A stretch of 64,000 nt of DNA from the NCBI GenBank assembly GCA_008933735.1, contig WBUL01000004.1, positions 62,001-126,000 of the forward strand, given 5' to 3'. Of this stretch, positions 50,096-58,275 are shown piece by piece. The notes beneath the pieces were generated by a model. It was not told where the DNA came from, made no database searches, and was given only the letters and a program-made list of their open reading frames with translations. Both the position numbers and the translations under genes were made by a program. This DNA comes from Anaerolineae bacterium. Its GTDB lineage: Bacteria > Chloroflexota > Anaerolineae > Aggregatilineales > J027. Positions within the stretch are counted from its first letter, which is position 1. Each line of letters opens with the position of its first letter.

Positions 50096-51781
50096 ATGAT
50101 AAATCTAAAATCGACGTTCGTTGATTACGATCTTGATCTCCTGATCATTATTGCCCATCGCTGGGATGTTGATCTGGATGCGCGTGATGTTCGGGCAGCA
50201 GTGGAACAGCTTACCGAGGCCATGCTTACCCCGGAACGTGCCGCCCATGAATGGTCACGGTTGGAAGACCGGGAACGCGGTGCGCTGCAAGTGCTGCTGG
50301 GAGCGCCTGAACACAAAATGCCCCTGGCAAAATACACCCGTATTTACGGCGATATCCGCCAGATGGGGCCGGACAAGCGCAAACGAGAAAAACCGCACCT
50401 CAGCCCCCTTGGTATCGCAGAAATCCTGTATTATCGCGGCCTGCTGGCGATTGCCTATGATCAGAGCAGCACAGGTGCCCAGCCTTTTGTATATGTGCCC
50501 TCTGATTTAGCCGAGGCGCTGCCAACTCATGAAACAGGCTATGATCTTTCCCAGCCGGATGAATTTGATGAACCCCAAATCGACCAACCGGATACTTTCC
50601 AGCGTGCCGATACCGCTCTGGTGGATGATCTGACAACGCTGCTGGCCTATCTCCAGATCGAGTCTGTCACCATCAAAGGTTTTACCCTGGGAGAAGAAGA
50701 ACGGCAGGTGCTGGAAAACTACCTCTTAGGGCCAGCGTATCCCGCACGGGTCGCTCTGCTGGTGGCGCTGGCGACAGAATTAGGACTGGCGGCAGTTCAG
50801 GACAACCTCTTCAAACCTGTTCCTGCTGTTGCCCGCAAATGGCTGGAGCAGCCCCGCACACAGCAGGTTCATTCGCTGGTGCAGGCATGGCAGGTGACAA
50901 CCCATTATAACGAACTGCAACATATTCAGGGGTTAGTGCTGGAAAAAACCAACCCCAACGATCCGACGCTGCTCCGAAAAACCATTAAGGCGTTTTTGGA
51001 TGTGATGCCGGAAGAGGAGTGGTTTTCGGTCGAGGAATTTGTCGAGATGGTTAAGGAGGAAGAGCCCGACTTTCAGCGCCCTGCCGCCGATTACGATAGC
51101 TGGTACATCCGAGATGAAGAAACAGATACTTACTTAAAAGGTTTTGAAAGCTGGGACAACGTTGACGGTGCTATGCTGCGTGTGACTCTGCTGGGGCCGC
51201 TGCACTGGCTGGGTTTGTTGGATTATGGCGATAGTCAGGGGCGGCCTACCGTGCGCCTGACAGCCTATGGCCGTGCTTATGTGGAGCAAGCGCCCTGGCC
51301 TGAAGTTCCAGACCCGGAAGCCAGCCTGACACTGGAAGCGGATGGGACGATTTCCGCGCCGCGTGCCATCAGCCGCTACAGTCGTTTTCAACTGGCGCGG
51401 TTTTGTGACTGGGGTGCGCCCGGTGACCCATTTGAGTATCGTCTGACCGGAAGTGGGATCACCCGTGCCAGCCAGCAGGGAATCAAAGTTGAAAATATTC
51501 GCACCTTCTTAAAGCGGATGACCCCGCAGCTTCCCAAATCCATCGTGGAGATGCTCGACCAATGGGAACACAAAAGCGGTTCAACCCTGGTGTTGTCGCG
51601 CCGGATTGTGCTGGAAACCGATACCGAAGAGGCGGCAGACGCCATCTGGAATACCCCGGAACTGCGCCGATTCGCGGGCACCCGGTTGGGGCCGCGTGCC
51701 ATCGCCGTGCGTGAAGCTATGGGGGACGCGCTGCTCAGTACGCTGCGCGAACAGGGTTTCCAGGTCGAAAGCGAACTATAA
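50096..51781 (+). CDS. Helicase-associated-domain (XPB/Ssl2 N-terminal-like) protein without ATPase
   Basis: 561 aa from ATG 50096. The first 330 residues are helical with winged-helix-like blocks (LEDRERGALQVLLGAPEHKMP). The C-terminal part (about 415-555) matches the pattern of helicase-associated proteins: LTLEADGTISAPRAISRYSRF, then FCDWGAPGDPFEYRLTGSGITRASQQG (quoted as PFEYRLTGSGITRASQQG), IRTFLKRMTPQLPKSIVEML and a final beta-alpha unit. There are no Walker motifs, so it is not a helicase itself. Such stand-alone proteins occur in Actinobacteria and Chloroflexi. A DNA-repair or transcription role is inferred. Confidence 0.65.
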   Translation: MINLKSTFVDYDLDLLIIIAHRWDVDLDARDVRAAVEQLTEAMLTPERAAHEWSRLEDRERGALQVLLGAPEHKMPLAKYTRIYGDIRQMGPDKRKREKPHLSPLGIAEILYYRGLLAIAYDQSSTGAQPFVYVPSDLAEALPTHETGYDLSQPDEFDEPQIDQPDTFQRADTALVDDLTTLLAYLQIESVTIKGFTLGEEERQVLENYLLGPAYPARVALLVALATELGLAAVQDNLFKPVPAVARKWLEQPRTQQVHSLVQAWQVTTHYNELQHIQGLVLEKTNPNDPTLLRKTIKAFLDVMPEEEWFSVEEFVEMVKEEEPDFQRPAADYDSWYIRDEETDTYLKGFESWDNVDGAMLRVTLLGPLHWLGLLDYGDSQGRPTVRLTAYGRAYVEQAPWPEVPDPEASLTLEADGTISAPRAISRYSRFQLARFCDWGAPGDPFEYRLTGSGITRASQQGIKVENIRTFLKRMTPQLPKSIVEMLDQWEHKSGSTLVLSRRIVLETDTEEAADAIWNTPELRRFAGTRLGPRAIAVREAMGDALLSTLREQGFQVESEL

Positions 51782-51783
51782 AC

Positions 51784-51812
51784 ACCTGCCCTGTAAAAGA
51801 ACAGGTGTCATA
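51784..51812. terminator. Weak hairpin between convergent genes
   Basis: ACACCTG...CAGGTGT with a 13-nt loop, following the stop at 51781. There is no T-tract, so its termination activity is doubtful. Confidence 0.35.
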
Positions 51813-51821
51813 GCATTTCCT

Positions 51822-52478
51822 TTAGTAGGTTTCGCCGCGCTTCACCGGGGAACCCAGCCCAATCGAGCTCCCGTACTGCCCCATCAAATGTCCGGTCATG
51901 ACGATATTTCCAGCAAAGTAGGCCAGCAAACCGAGACCACACAGCCAGATCGTTATGCCACCAACAATACCCATCGCAAACTGCACGATGAGGATGTAGA
52001 TAATCAGCATTACCAGGTTACTGAGATTAGTGGTTGCGTCGCTGAAGCGTGCGCCGAAATTCAGGAACGAACCGCTGAAGTCATCGGTTGCCGCGTAGTG
52101 AATCATCGCTGGGATAGCCACCAGTGCTGCCACCAGCGCATACAGGATCACGACCGGCAAAATCAGGCAGGACAGCACGTTTCCCAGGTCTTCAGAACCA
52201 GCCCCGACAATGGCGACACAGCAGTACAGCAGGATGATGGGAAAGTAATACACCAGATAGCCAATAATCACCATGATCCCGCGCACCAGGTCGCCGCCAA
52301 AGTCATCCCATTCTGGCATTTTGCTGTCATCTCCGCGCATGACCTCCCGAATCACCCGCACCTGATAGCCAAGCGGGATAATCCCCAGCGTGACGATAGA
52401 GAGGATTGCCCCGATCAGCAGCTTGACAATCCAACCTGGGTCTTTAAACGGATAGTTAAAGGCACGACCTAAATCCAT
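51822..52478 (-). CDS. DUF4013 multi-pass membrane protein
   Basis: 218 aa from ATG 52478, with GGAG at the correct distance upstream. The N-terminus MDLGRAFNYPFKDPGWIVKLLIGAIL and GYQVRVIREVMRGDDSKMPEWDDFGGDLVRGIMV (quoted as MPEWDDFGGDLVRGIMV) are hallmarks of DUF4013. Five or six hydrophobic helices follow. A glycine-rich polar tail ends the protein (SIGLGSPVKRGETY). The function of the family is unknown; some members occur near membrane or secretion genes. Single gene, convergent with the preceding plus-strand gene. Confidence 0.88.
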   Translation of the reverse strand: MDLGRAFNYPFKDPGWIVKLLIGAILSIVTLGIIPLGYQVRVIREVMRGDDSKMPEWDDFGGDLVRGIMVIIGYLVYYFPIILLYCCVAIVGAGSEDLGNVLSCLILPVVILYALVAALVAIPAMIHYAATDDFSGSFLNFGARFSDATTNLSNLVMLIIYILIVQFAMGIVGGITIWLCGLGLLAYFAGNIVMTGHLMGQYGSSIGLGSPVKRGETY

Positions 52479-52571
52479 GTTCTTCTCCTCCAATCGCAGT
52501 GTATCTTATTCCGATTAGTCTGCGGTGGCAAATTCTCTATTCAATAATACGCATAAAGCGGGCTGGCGTTG

Positions 52572-53315
52572 CTATAGATCGGGGTAATCGCGCCGCAGCT
52601 GCGCGATTTTTTGTTTGATGTCAGCAAGTTGTTTGGTCAAACTGAACATGCCTGCTGTGTTGCGTGTATTTTGCATTTCATACAGTTGGGCAGCCAGCAC
52701 CTGCTCGGAGTGTCTGAGGCGTGTTATTGCTTCATACGCTTCACGGGGAACCGGGTTGGCCTTTTTTTCAGATTCAGGGGCTTTCAACTGGGGAAAAATT
52801 TTTTCGGCAACCAGCCAGTAGATACGCGGTTTGGCGAGGTAAAAAAAGACACCTCCTGGTGTTCGGCGGCGTGAACGATCAAGCGTCAATAGGCCGCCGC
52901 TCATTTCCATCTGGAGGGTTTCTTCGAGCAGCGCGTTTGCAAAATCTGCCCCGCACCAGATAACAATCTGCTCAAGGTATTTTAAAGGGGTTTTTTCTGT
53001 TTCCCGCAAATGGGTCCCCAACCTATCAATCAACTGCTGTGATTCGGGAGTCAATTCCAGAGGGACGAGCGGCTTGATACAGCTTAAGGCCAGCCTTCTT
53101 CCTTGAAACTCGTAGCCGTTAAAGTGGCGCAGCAGCGACGGTTTCAGAGAGTCATCTGGCATTTTGACAAAGGCGTAAGTCCAGTTTCGTTGATACAGTT
53201 TTTTGTGAATGAGTTTGAACTGCTGGATAGCCCCAAAGCCGTGAAAAAGCTGGTAGAGCTGCTCTATATCCGGTGAATCAGTCAGATTAGCGACAAAATA
53301 GGTGGATACCATCAT
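52572..53315 (-). CDS. RRM + PHAX-type RNA-binding domain protein (copy B)
   Basis: 247 aa from ATG 53315 (in-frame TTG 53324 and ATG 53312 are alternatives; none has a clear ribosome site). The RRM-like part (about 1-75) has RNP2-like YFVANLT and RNP1-like RNWTYAFVKM. The PHAX-like part shows IVIWCGADFANALLEETLQMEMSGG (quoted as CGADFANALLEETLQMEMSGG is avoided; key residues C-G-x-D-F and GG), then SRRRTPGGVFFYLAKP. The distance from the conserved Cys to SRRRT is 27 residues, as in copy A. The tail ends LRRDYPDL, against LRKYPNLG in copy A. RNA binding is inferred; targets are unknown. Confidence 0.8.
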   Translation of the reverse strand: MMVSTYFVANLTDSPDIEQLYQLFHGFGAIQQFKLIHKKLYQRNWTYAFVKMPDDSLKPSLLRHFNGYEFQGRRLALSCIKPLVPLELTPESQQLIDRLGTHLRETEKTPLKYLEQIVIWCGADFANALLEETLQMEMSGGLLTLDRSRRRTPGGVFFYLAKPRIYWLVAEKIFPQLKAPESEKKANPVPREAYEAITRLRHSEQVLAAQLYEMQNTRNTAGMFSLTKQLADIKQKIAQLRRDYPDL

Positions 53316-53394
53316 AGAATCCAAGGCTATAAAACGGGATTCTAAGCGATTATCCCACTGACCACAATTCTACGATAAAGTGTGGTGAATTTGA

Positions 53395-54522
53395 TTAATT
53401 TTGCAGCGACAGCGCGTTTTTGAGCTGCTGCACTTTTCCTTCAATTTCCGCCCGATTGCCGAACCGTTTATCCCCGCCTACCCTCAAAAACTGCTCATAG
53501 TCGCCAAGTGCCGCCTCTACCTGCTGCGTTGCTTCATAAGCGCCGGCGCGGTCCAGCAAAGCTTCCAATGTCGGTTTGAGGTCAATTGAGGTGGAAAAAT
53601 CAATAATTGCCGCTTCCCATTTTTGCTTCTGGGCCAAAATCTTCCCTCGATGATAGTAAGCCAGAGAGGAACGGCGGTTCAGTTTGAGTGCCTGATTCAA
53701 GTCCGAAAATGCCCCCTGAAAATTATCCTTCTGCGCGTAGGCCACGCCGCGTTGGAATAATGCTTCAAAGGATACCGGTTTGAGGGTGAGGGCTTTGGTG
53801 AAATCTTCAATAGCCTTGTCCAGATTGCCCAGCTTCATCTGTACAAACCCCCGGTTATAAAAAGCCTGTTCAGAGTCCGGTTTGAATTCCAGTGCTTTGG
53901 TATAAGCCGCTACTGCCTCGCTGAATTTTCCCTCTTTTGCCAACCGATGGGCATGTCTGAGAAAGGTTTCGTAATCATGGGGGGGAAGGTTTTCAACTGG
54001 GCGGAGCGGACGGGTTTCAAATTTGCCGCTGCGGTTGAACGTTAATACCCTGGGGCGGCGCATATGGCTTTGCGCTATCTCCATCCAGTTGGTCGGAAGA
54101 TGCGCGGTCATTCCCTCATCTATCAGCAGGAGTTCTGCATCTTGCAGACCCGTCAAAAAAGCAGATGAATGTCCTTCAAAAATAACTACGTTATGTCCCA
54201 TGTACCCCATACCCATCAAATAGCCGAGGAATGGGATGCAGGCGGAGGGGTCTTGCTGAAAGAACTTCGTTTCCGTATAGGCAATGACACTGATGTTGAC
54301 GGGTGGATCAAAGGGGACAAGTTTTCGGATGGCCTCTTTCATTCCCAGGGTCGCTGTTCCCGGTGGAGGGCAGTTTTTGGTAACCAGAGTACGTTCCGGC
54401 GTTACCACAACAATCTGCCGCATCTGGGCGCTCGACGCCAGTTCACGAGCCTGGCGAAAAATGGACGCAAGATCAGCCTGTGTATTGACCTCTGGCATTC
54501 GGGTCGGGAAAAAGTTCCGCAT
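53395..54522 (-). CDS. TPR protein with an unrecognised N-terminal alpha/beta domain
   Basis: 375 aa from ATG 54522 (TGGAG at 5 nt; the in-frame GTG 54528 overlaps that site). Residues 1-165 form an alpha/beta domain: MRQIVVVTPERTLVTKNCPPPG, FDPPVNISVIAYTETKFFQQD, IPFLGYLMGMGYMGHNVVIFEG and AELLLIDEGMTAHLP (longest quoted string shortened as IVVVTPERTLVTKNCPPPG). I do not recognise it. Residues 185-360 hold about five TPR units with classic patterns (AFYNRGFVQMKLGNLDKAIE, ALFQRGVAYAQKDNFQGAFS). Transcribed from TATAAT at 54552-54557. Probably a cytoplasmic scaffold; function unknown. Confidence 0.8.
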   Translation of the reverse strand: MRNFFPTRMPEVNTQADLASIFRQARELASSAQMRQIVVVTPERTLVTKNCPPPGTATLGMKEAIRKLVPFDPPVNISVIAYTETKFFQQDPSACIPFLGYLMGMGYMGHNVVIFEGHSSAFLTGLQDAELLLIDEGMTAHLPTNWMEIAQSHMRRPRVLTFNRSGKFETRPLRPVENLPPHDYETFLRHAHRLAKEGKFSEAVAAYTKALEFKPDSEQAFYNRGFVQMKLGNLDKAIEDFTKALTLKPVSFEALFQRGVAYAQKDNFQGAFSDLNQALKLNRRSSLAYYHRGKILAQKQKWEAAIIDFSTSIDLKPTLEALLDRAGAYEATQQVEAALGDYEQFLRVGGDKRFGNRAEIEGKVQQLKNALSLQN

Positions 54523-54551
54523 AGCCACTCCAGAAAAATAATCCTCATTTC

Positions 54552-54557
54552 ATTATA
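54552..54557 (-). promoter_or_regulatory. -10 box of the TPR gene
   Basis: GGCTATAATGAA on the minus strand, 29 nt before ATG 54522. Confidence 0.5.
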
Positions 54558-54670
54558 GCCGTTAATAAAAAAATAGCCTAATTCTAAAGGTTTTCTAACA
54601 TTACTTTTGATGACAAATACCCAATACACACCGGATTCGTCCCATCACTTTTTATTCATTTTTTATCACG

Positions 54671-54695
54671 CTCTTATAAGGCTTTATAATAAGAG
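54671..54695. promoter_or_regulatory. Inverted repeat spanning the -10 box of the dehydrogenase gene
   Basis: CTCTTAT (54671-54677) and ATAAGAG (54689-54695), 11 bp apart. The -10 TATAAT is at 54685-54690, 33 nt before ATG 54724, so the right arm covers it. Candidate operator. Confidence 0.5.
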
Positions 54696-54723
54696 TACGA
54701 CAATTTACGCAAGGGAATAAGCC

Positions 54724-55788
54724 ATGTTAGATTATATGCAGTATATGACCGAACACAAGCACGAGCAGCTCGTCCTGTGTTTTGACCGGGATACAGGCTT
54801 ACGCGCCTTTATCGGAGTTCACAGCACTACCCTTGGCCCTGGGCTCGGCGGTATTCGCCTGTGGCAATATGAATCCAGCGAAGCGGCGATGCTGGATGTG
54901 CTGCGGTTGTCAGAAGGCATGACTTACAAAGCGGCAGTTGCCGGACTCGCCCTCGGCGGCGGGAAAACGGTTGTGATGGCCGATGGCAAAGAAGCGGATC
55001 CACGAATCCGGGCGGCGCGTTTTCAGGCTCTGGGGCGTTATATCGACAGCCTGAACGGACGCTACATCGGCGCGGAAGATGTTGGCACCAAACCCGCCGA
55101 TATGGTTGAAATTCGCAAAGTTACGCGCCATGTCACCGGACTGCCCGTCGAACAGGGTGGCAGCGGCGATCCTTCTCCGGTGACCGCGTTTGGGGTCTGG
55201 CGCGGCATTCAAGCGCTGGTAGAAGAAGTTTTCCATACCGATTCGCTGAAAGGGGTACGGGTTGCCATTCAGGGACTTGGCAAGGTCGGATTGGGTCTGG
55301 CCGAACATTTGATGAAAGATGGGGCAATCGTCATTGGGACAGATGTATTTTCAGAGAAAATCAAAGCAGCTCAGGCGAAAAATGTTAAGGTTGTTGATTC
55401 TGACGCAATTTATGATGTCGATTGTGATATTTTTGCACCCTGTGCGCTGGGCGCTGTGCTCAATGCGGATACGATTCCGCGTCTGAAGTGTAAGGTCGTG
55501 GCGGGTGCCGCCAACAATCAGCTTGCCGAGCCATGCCATGCGGACATGTTGGAATCTCGCGGCATTGTTTACGCAGTCGATTATGTGATTAACGCGGGAG
55601 GCCTGATCAATGTCGCGCACGAAGTAGCCCGCCCCTACAGTGCAGAAGCCGCCTATGCCAAAGCGGGTAATATCTACCACACGATTAAACGGATGCTGAA
55701 GCTGGCCGAAAACTCGCACCTTACGACCCGCGATGCCGCTCAGCAAATGGCGATGGAAGCCCTGCAACAGACGGTTCCAACACCCTGA
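54724..55788 (+). CDS. Glu/Leu/Phe/Val dehydrogenase (leucine/valine dehydrogenase type)
   Basis: 354 aa with AAGGGAA upstream. The substrate domain contains GLALGGGKTVVMAD with the conserved Lys, GPGLGGIRLWQYES and EDVGTKPADM. The NAD domain has VAIQGLGKVGLGLAEHL. Length and motifs fit the shorter branched-chain amino-acid dehydrogenases (about 350-365 aa) rather than glutamate dehydrogenase. The reaction is reversible oxidative deamination to a 2-oxo acid with NAD. An inverted repeat spans its -10 box and a strong terminator follows, so it is a single-gene unit, probably regulated. Confidence 0.93.
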   Translation: MLDYMQYMTEHKHEQLVLCFDRDTGLRAFIGVHSTTLGPGLGGIRLWQYESSEAAMLDVLRLSEGMTYKAAVAGLALGGGKTVVMADGKEADPRIRAARFQALGRYIDSLNGRYIGAEDVGTKPADMVEIRKVTRHVTGLPVEQGGSGDPSPVTAFGVWRGIQALVEEVFHTDSLKGVRVAIQGLGKVGLGLAEHLMKDGAIVIGTDVFSEKIKAAQAKNVKVVDSDAIYDVDCDIFAPCALGAVLNADTIPRLKCKVVAGAANNQLAEPCHADMLESRGIVYAVDYVINAGGLINVAHEVARPYSAEAAYAKAGNIYHTIKRMLKLAENSHLTTRDAAQQMAMEALQQTVPTP

Positions 55789-55795
55789 TGGTTTC

Positions 55796-55828
55796 CGGGG
55801 GTGGTCGGCCACCCCCGATTTTTTCTTT
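55796..55828 (+). terminator. Strong rho-independent terminator after the dehydrogenase gene
   Basis: Nine-bp stem CGGGGGTGG/CCACCCCCG (55796-55804 with 55809-55817), TCGG tetraloop and six T (55819-55824). Confidence 0.95.
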
Positions 55829-55896
55829 ACGCTTGCCAGCTTATCGTATCGCAAGTTAAAATGAGCGAACCTGGCACTCAACCTGGAGGGTACATC

Positions 55897-57075
55897 GTGG
55901 GTCACTGGAAAGATAAATATGTCATTGGCCTGACCGGAAATATCGCAATGGGCAAAAGCCTGGTTCTGCGGATGTTGCAGCATCTAGGGGCGTATACCAT
56001 TGATGCGGATGCCTTGACCCACCGAGTGATGGCCCCCAATGCACCCGCTTATAAACCGGTGGTGCAAACGTTCGGGCAGTTTATCCTGACCCCGCAAAAG
56101 GAAATCGACCGCAACAAACTCGCTGCGATTGCTTTTTCTGACCCGGACGCCCTGAAGAAACTTGAAGCCATTACCCACCCCTTGATTCGTGGTGCTATTG
56201 ATATGCTCGTCAGGCGCAGTGATAAATACGTGGTGGTTATCGAAGCGATTAAACTGGTCGAGGGCGAACTTGCCAATCAGGTAGACGCGATCTGGGTTGT
56301 CGATTCTTCGCCGGAAAACCAGATGCGGCGTTTGATGGGGAAGCGCGGGATGTCGGCGGAGGAAGCAAAACGCCGCATTACCCTACAAAACCCGCAAAAG
56401 GATAAGTTATCGCGGGCGAACGTGGTCATCACCAACAACGAAACGCCGGAAAAAACCTGGATGCAAGTTCAGGCGGCCTGGCGCAGCATTCCAGGAGTCC
56501 GGGATACATCGACGGTAGCGACGGTGCAGGTTACACCGCCGCCTGCTCCAGCACCTGCACCCAGCCCGCAGCCAGTTCCATCCCCAATCACCAGTTTTGA
56601 CATCAAGCGGCCCCAACCCAAAGATTTCGATAAAATTGCCGCGCTCATCAACAAAATAAGAGGCACATCGCTGGATCGTAGTGACATCATGGCCCACTTT
56701 GGCGAAAAAACCTATCTCCTGGCGGAAAGCAACAACACACCGTTGGGGGTGATTGCCTATCTGGTGGAAAATCTGATTACACGGGTGGACGAGTTTGTTG
56801 TTGAATCTGCTGCGCCTACCCAGCAGGTCGGTCAGGCGCTCATCAAGGCGATGGAAGATGCGGCGGAAGAACTGCAAAGCGAAGTGGTATTTGTTTTTCT
56901 ATCGCACAATGTGGATGGCAACAAACCCATTTTTGAAAAAAGCGAATATCAGGAAACGACTATCGAGTCCATTCAATATCCCATCTGGCGAGAAGCCGTC
57001 AAGGAATCGAAACCGCAGGATGCTCGTATTTTTAGCAAACGTCTGCGCGAAAAGCCGATTCAAGTGCCGATTTAA
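55897..57075 (+). CDS. coaE: Dephospho-CoA kinase fused to a GNAT-like domain
   Basis: 392 aa. GTG 55897 is chosen because GGAGGG lies 6 nt upstream; ATG 55861 is also in frame. Residues 1-205 are dephospho-CoA kinase: P-loop GLTGNIAMGKSLVLRML, IDADALTHRVM, ITHPLIRGAID and VVVIEAIKLVEGEL (last step of CoA synthesis). A Pro/Ala linker (PPPAPAPAPSPQPVPSP) joins a C-terminal domain (about 232-392) with a GNAT-like layout (KRPQPKDFDKIAALINKIRG, LLAESNNTPLGVIAYLVENL, PTQQVGQALIKAMEDAAEEL). Typical CoaE is about 200 aa, so the second half is an addition. Kinase role confident; second domain less so. Confidence 0.88.
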   Translation: MGHWKDKYVIGLTGNIAMGKSLVLRMLQHLGAYTIDADALTHRVMAPNAPAYKPVVQTFGQFILTPQKEIDRNKLAAIAFSDPDALKKLEAITHPLIRGAIDMLVRRSDKYVVVIEAIKLVEGELANQVDAIWVVDSSPENQMRRLMGKRGMSAEEAKRRITLQNPQKDKLSRANVVITNNETPEKTWMQVQAAWRSIPGVRDTSTVATVQVTPPPAPAPAPSPQPVPSPITSFDIKRPQPKDFDKIAALINKIRGTSLDRSDIMAHFGEKTYLLAESNNTPLGVIAYLVENLITRVDEFVVESAAPTQQVGQALIKAMEDAAEELQSEVVFVFLSHNVDGNKPIFEKSEYQETTIESIQYPIWREAVKESKPQDARIFSKRLREKPIQVPI

Positions 57076-57090
57076 CAAACGAGGGAAAAA

Positions 57091-57408
57091 TTGGAACAAA
57101 TCAGACAAATTCCTGTGCTTGGCGCACTGATCAGAATCTTTGACACCTACCCGCGCATTTCCATGTGGGTGGTGCTGTCGGTAGGTATCATCGTGCTGCT
57201 GGTCTATGAAGCCCGTGATGTTGGTCTTTCAACTGGCAACTGGATCGCGCTGATTATCGCTTCAATCGTCGTAGCGGGGTTATGTATCTGGATCGTAAGC
57301 TGGGAAGACGACGAAGAAGGGTTTGACGATACTGTGCGCGTCAAAAGCAAAACCGAGGAAAAAGCGAAAACGGGAGAATCCCCCGCTGTCGAACCTCCTC
57401 AGGAATAA
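57091..57408 (+). CDS. Small two-helix membrane protein
   Basis: 105 aa from TTG 57091, with GAGGG just upstream. Two hydrophobic helices (about 25-42 ISMWVVLSVGIIVLLVY and 52-72 WIALIIASIVVAGLCIWIV) and an acidic, Lys-rich C-terminal tail (DDTVRVKSKTEEKAKTGE). No family recognised. It lies between coaE-GNAT (15 bp before) and the WD40 gene (which starts directly after its stop), so all three are probably co-transcribed. Confidence 0.7.
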   Translation: MEQIRQIPVLGALIRIFDTYPRISMWVVLSVGIIVLLVYEARDVGLSTGNWIALIIASIVVAGLCIWIVSWEDDEEGFDDTVRVKSKTEEKAKTGESPAVEPPQE

Positions 57409-58275
57409 ATGGTTTTCACGACAGAAGCCCTGCTGACTGGGCATGAGGGTTGGGTACGATCACTCATTCGCCTGGATGAACGGCATCTCCTTTCCACCTC
57501 TGACGATACCACCATCCGCCAATGGGATATGACCACTGGGCGGGTGGTGCGTGTTTTTACCGGACATACCGATGTCGTCCGTCAGGCGGCCCGTTTAAAC
57601 AGCGATTTTTTCCTATCCGCGTCTTTTGACAGAACTCTGCGGCTGTGGAACTTCAAAACAGGCGAAACGGAGCGGATTCTAGAGGGTCATACGTCTGCGG
57701 TGCGTGTGATCCTGCCTCTGGATAAGCCGTATGTCCTGTCCGGTTCAGAAGATGAAACCCTGCGCCTGTGGAATCTCGATACGGGCCGCGTGGAACGTGT
57801 CATCACCGGGCACACAGAATGGGTCAACGGGGTTATTCGCACGGATGAGAATCATGTTCTATCCGGTTCCGGTGATTTCACGCTGCGCTTGTGGAATATT
57901 CATACTTGGGAAACCGAACGCATCTTTGAAGGGCATACCCACTGGGTCGCGGGAGTAGCGCCCGTGGATCGTCATCGTGCCCTTTCAGCCGGATCGGATA
58001 AAGAGGTTCGGTTATGGGACTTAGCAGCCGGAAAAACCCTGCGAATCTTTCATGGTCATACCGAAGCGGTACGGTGTGCCGTTCGCTTTAACTACGATTC
58101 CGTGATTTCTGCCTCGTTTGATAAAACGCTTCGCCTCTGGGAGCTCGAAACCGGAAACTGCCTGGCTGTTCACCCCCTGGATGAGGTGCCGCTCACGCTG
58201 GAAGCAGTTGACCAGACACAACTTGCGGTCGGGAGTGAAACGGGCAAAATCCACCTGATGAGAATCACTCCATGA
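57409..58275 (+). CDS. WD40-repeat protein (single seven-bladed propeller)
   Basis: 288 aa, ATG directly after the previous stop. About seven WD40 repeats of roughly 40 residues cover the whole chain, with GH and WD-type ends: LLTGHEGWVRSLIRL, TTIRQWDMTTGRVVRVFTGH, LRLWNFKTGETERILEGH, LRLWNLDTGRVERVITGH, LRLWNIHTWETERIFEGH, VRLWDLAAGKTLRIFHGH and LRLWELETGNCLAV. There is no signal peptide or extra domain, so it is a compact cytoplasmic scaffold. Partners unknown. The stop overlaps folK on the other strand by 11 bp. Confidence 0.92.
   Translation: MVFTTEALLTGHEGWVRSLIRLDERHLLSTSDDTTIRQWDMTTGRVVRVFTGHTDVVRQAARLNSDFFLSASFDRTLRLWNFKTGETERILEGHTSAVRVILPLDKPYVLSGSEDETLRLWNLDTGRVERVITGHTEWVNGVIRTDENHVLSGSGDFTLRLWNIHTWETERIFEGHTHWVAGVAPVDRHRALSAGSDKEVRLWDLAAGKTLRIFHGHTEAVRCAVRFNYDSVISASFDKTLRLWELETGNCLAVHPLDEVPLTLEAVDQTQLAVGSETGKIHLMRITP

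Noticed and set aside
51784-51812. Hairpin after the helicase-associated-domain gene as an efficient terminator
   Set aside because: It lacks a T-run on both strands and has a long loop; it is kept only as a weak feature.
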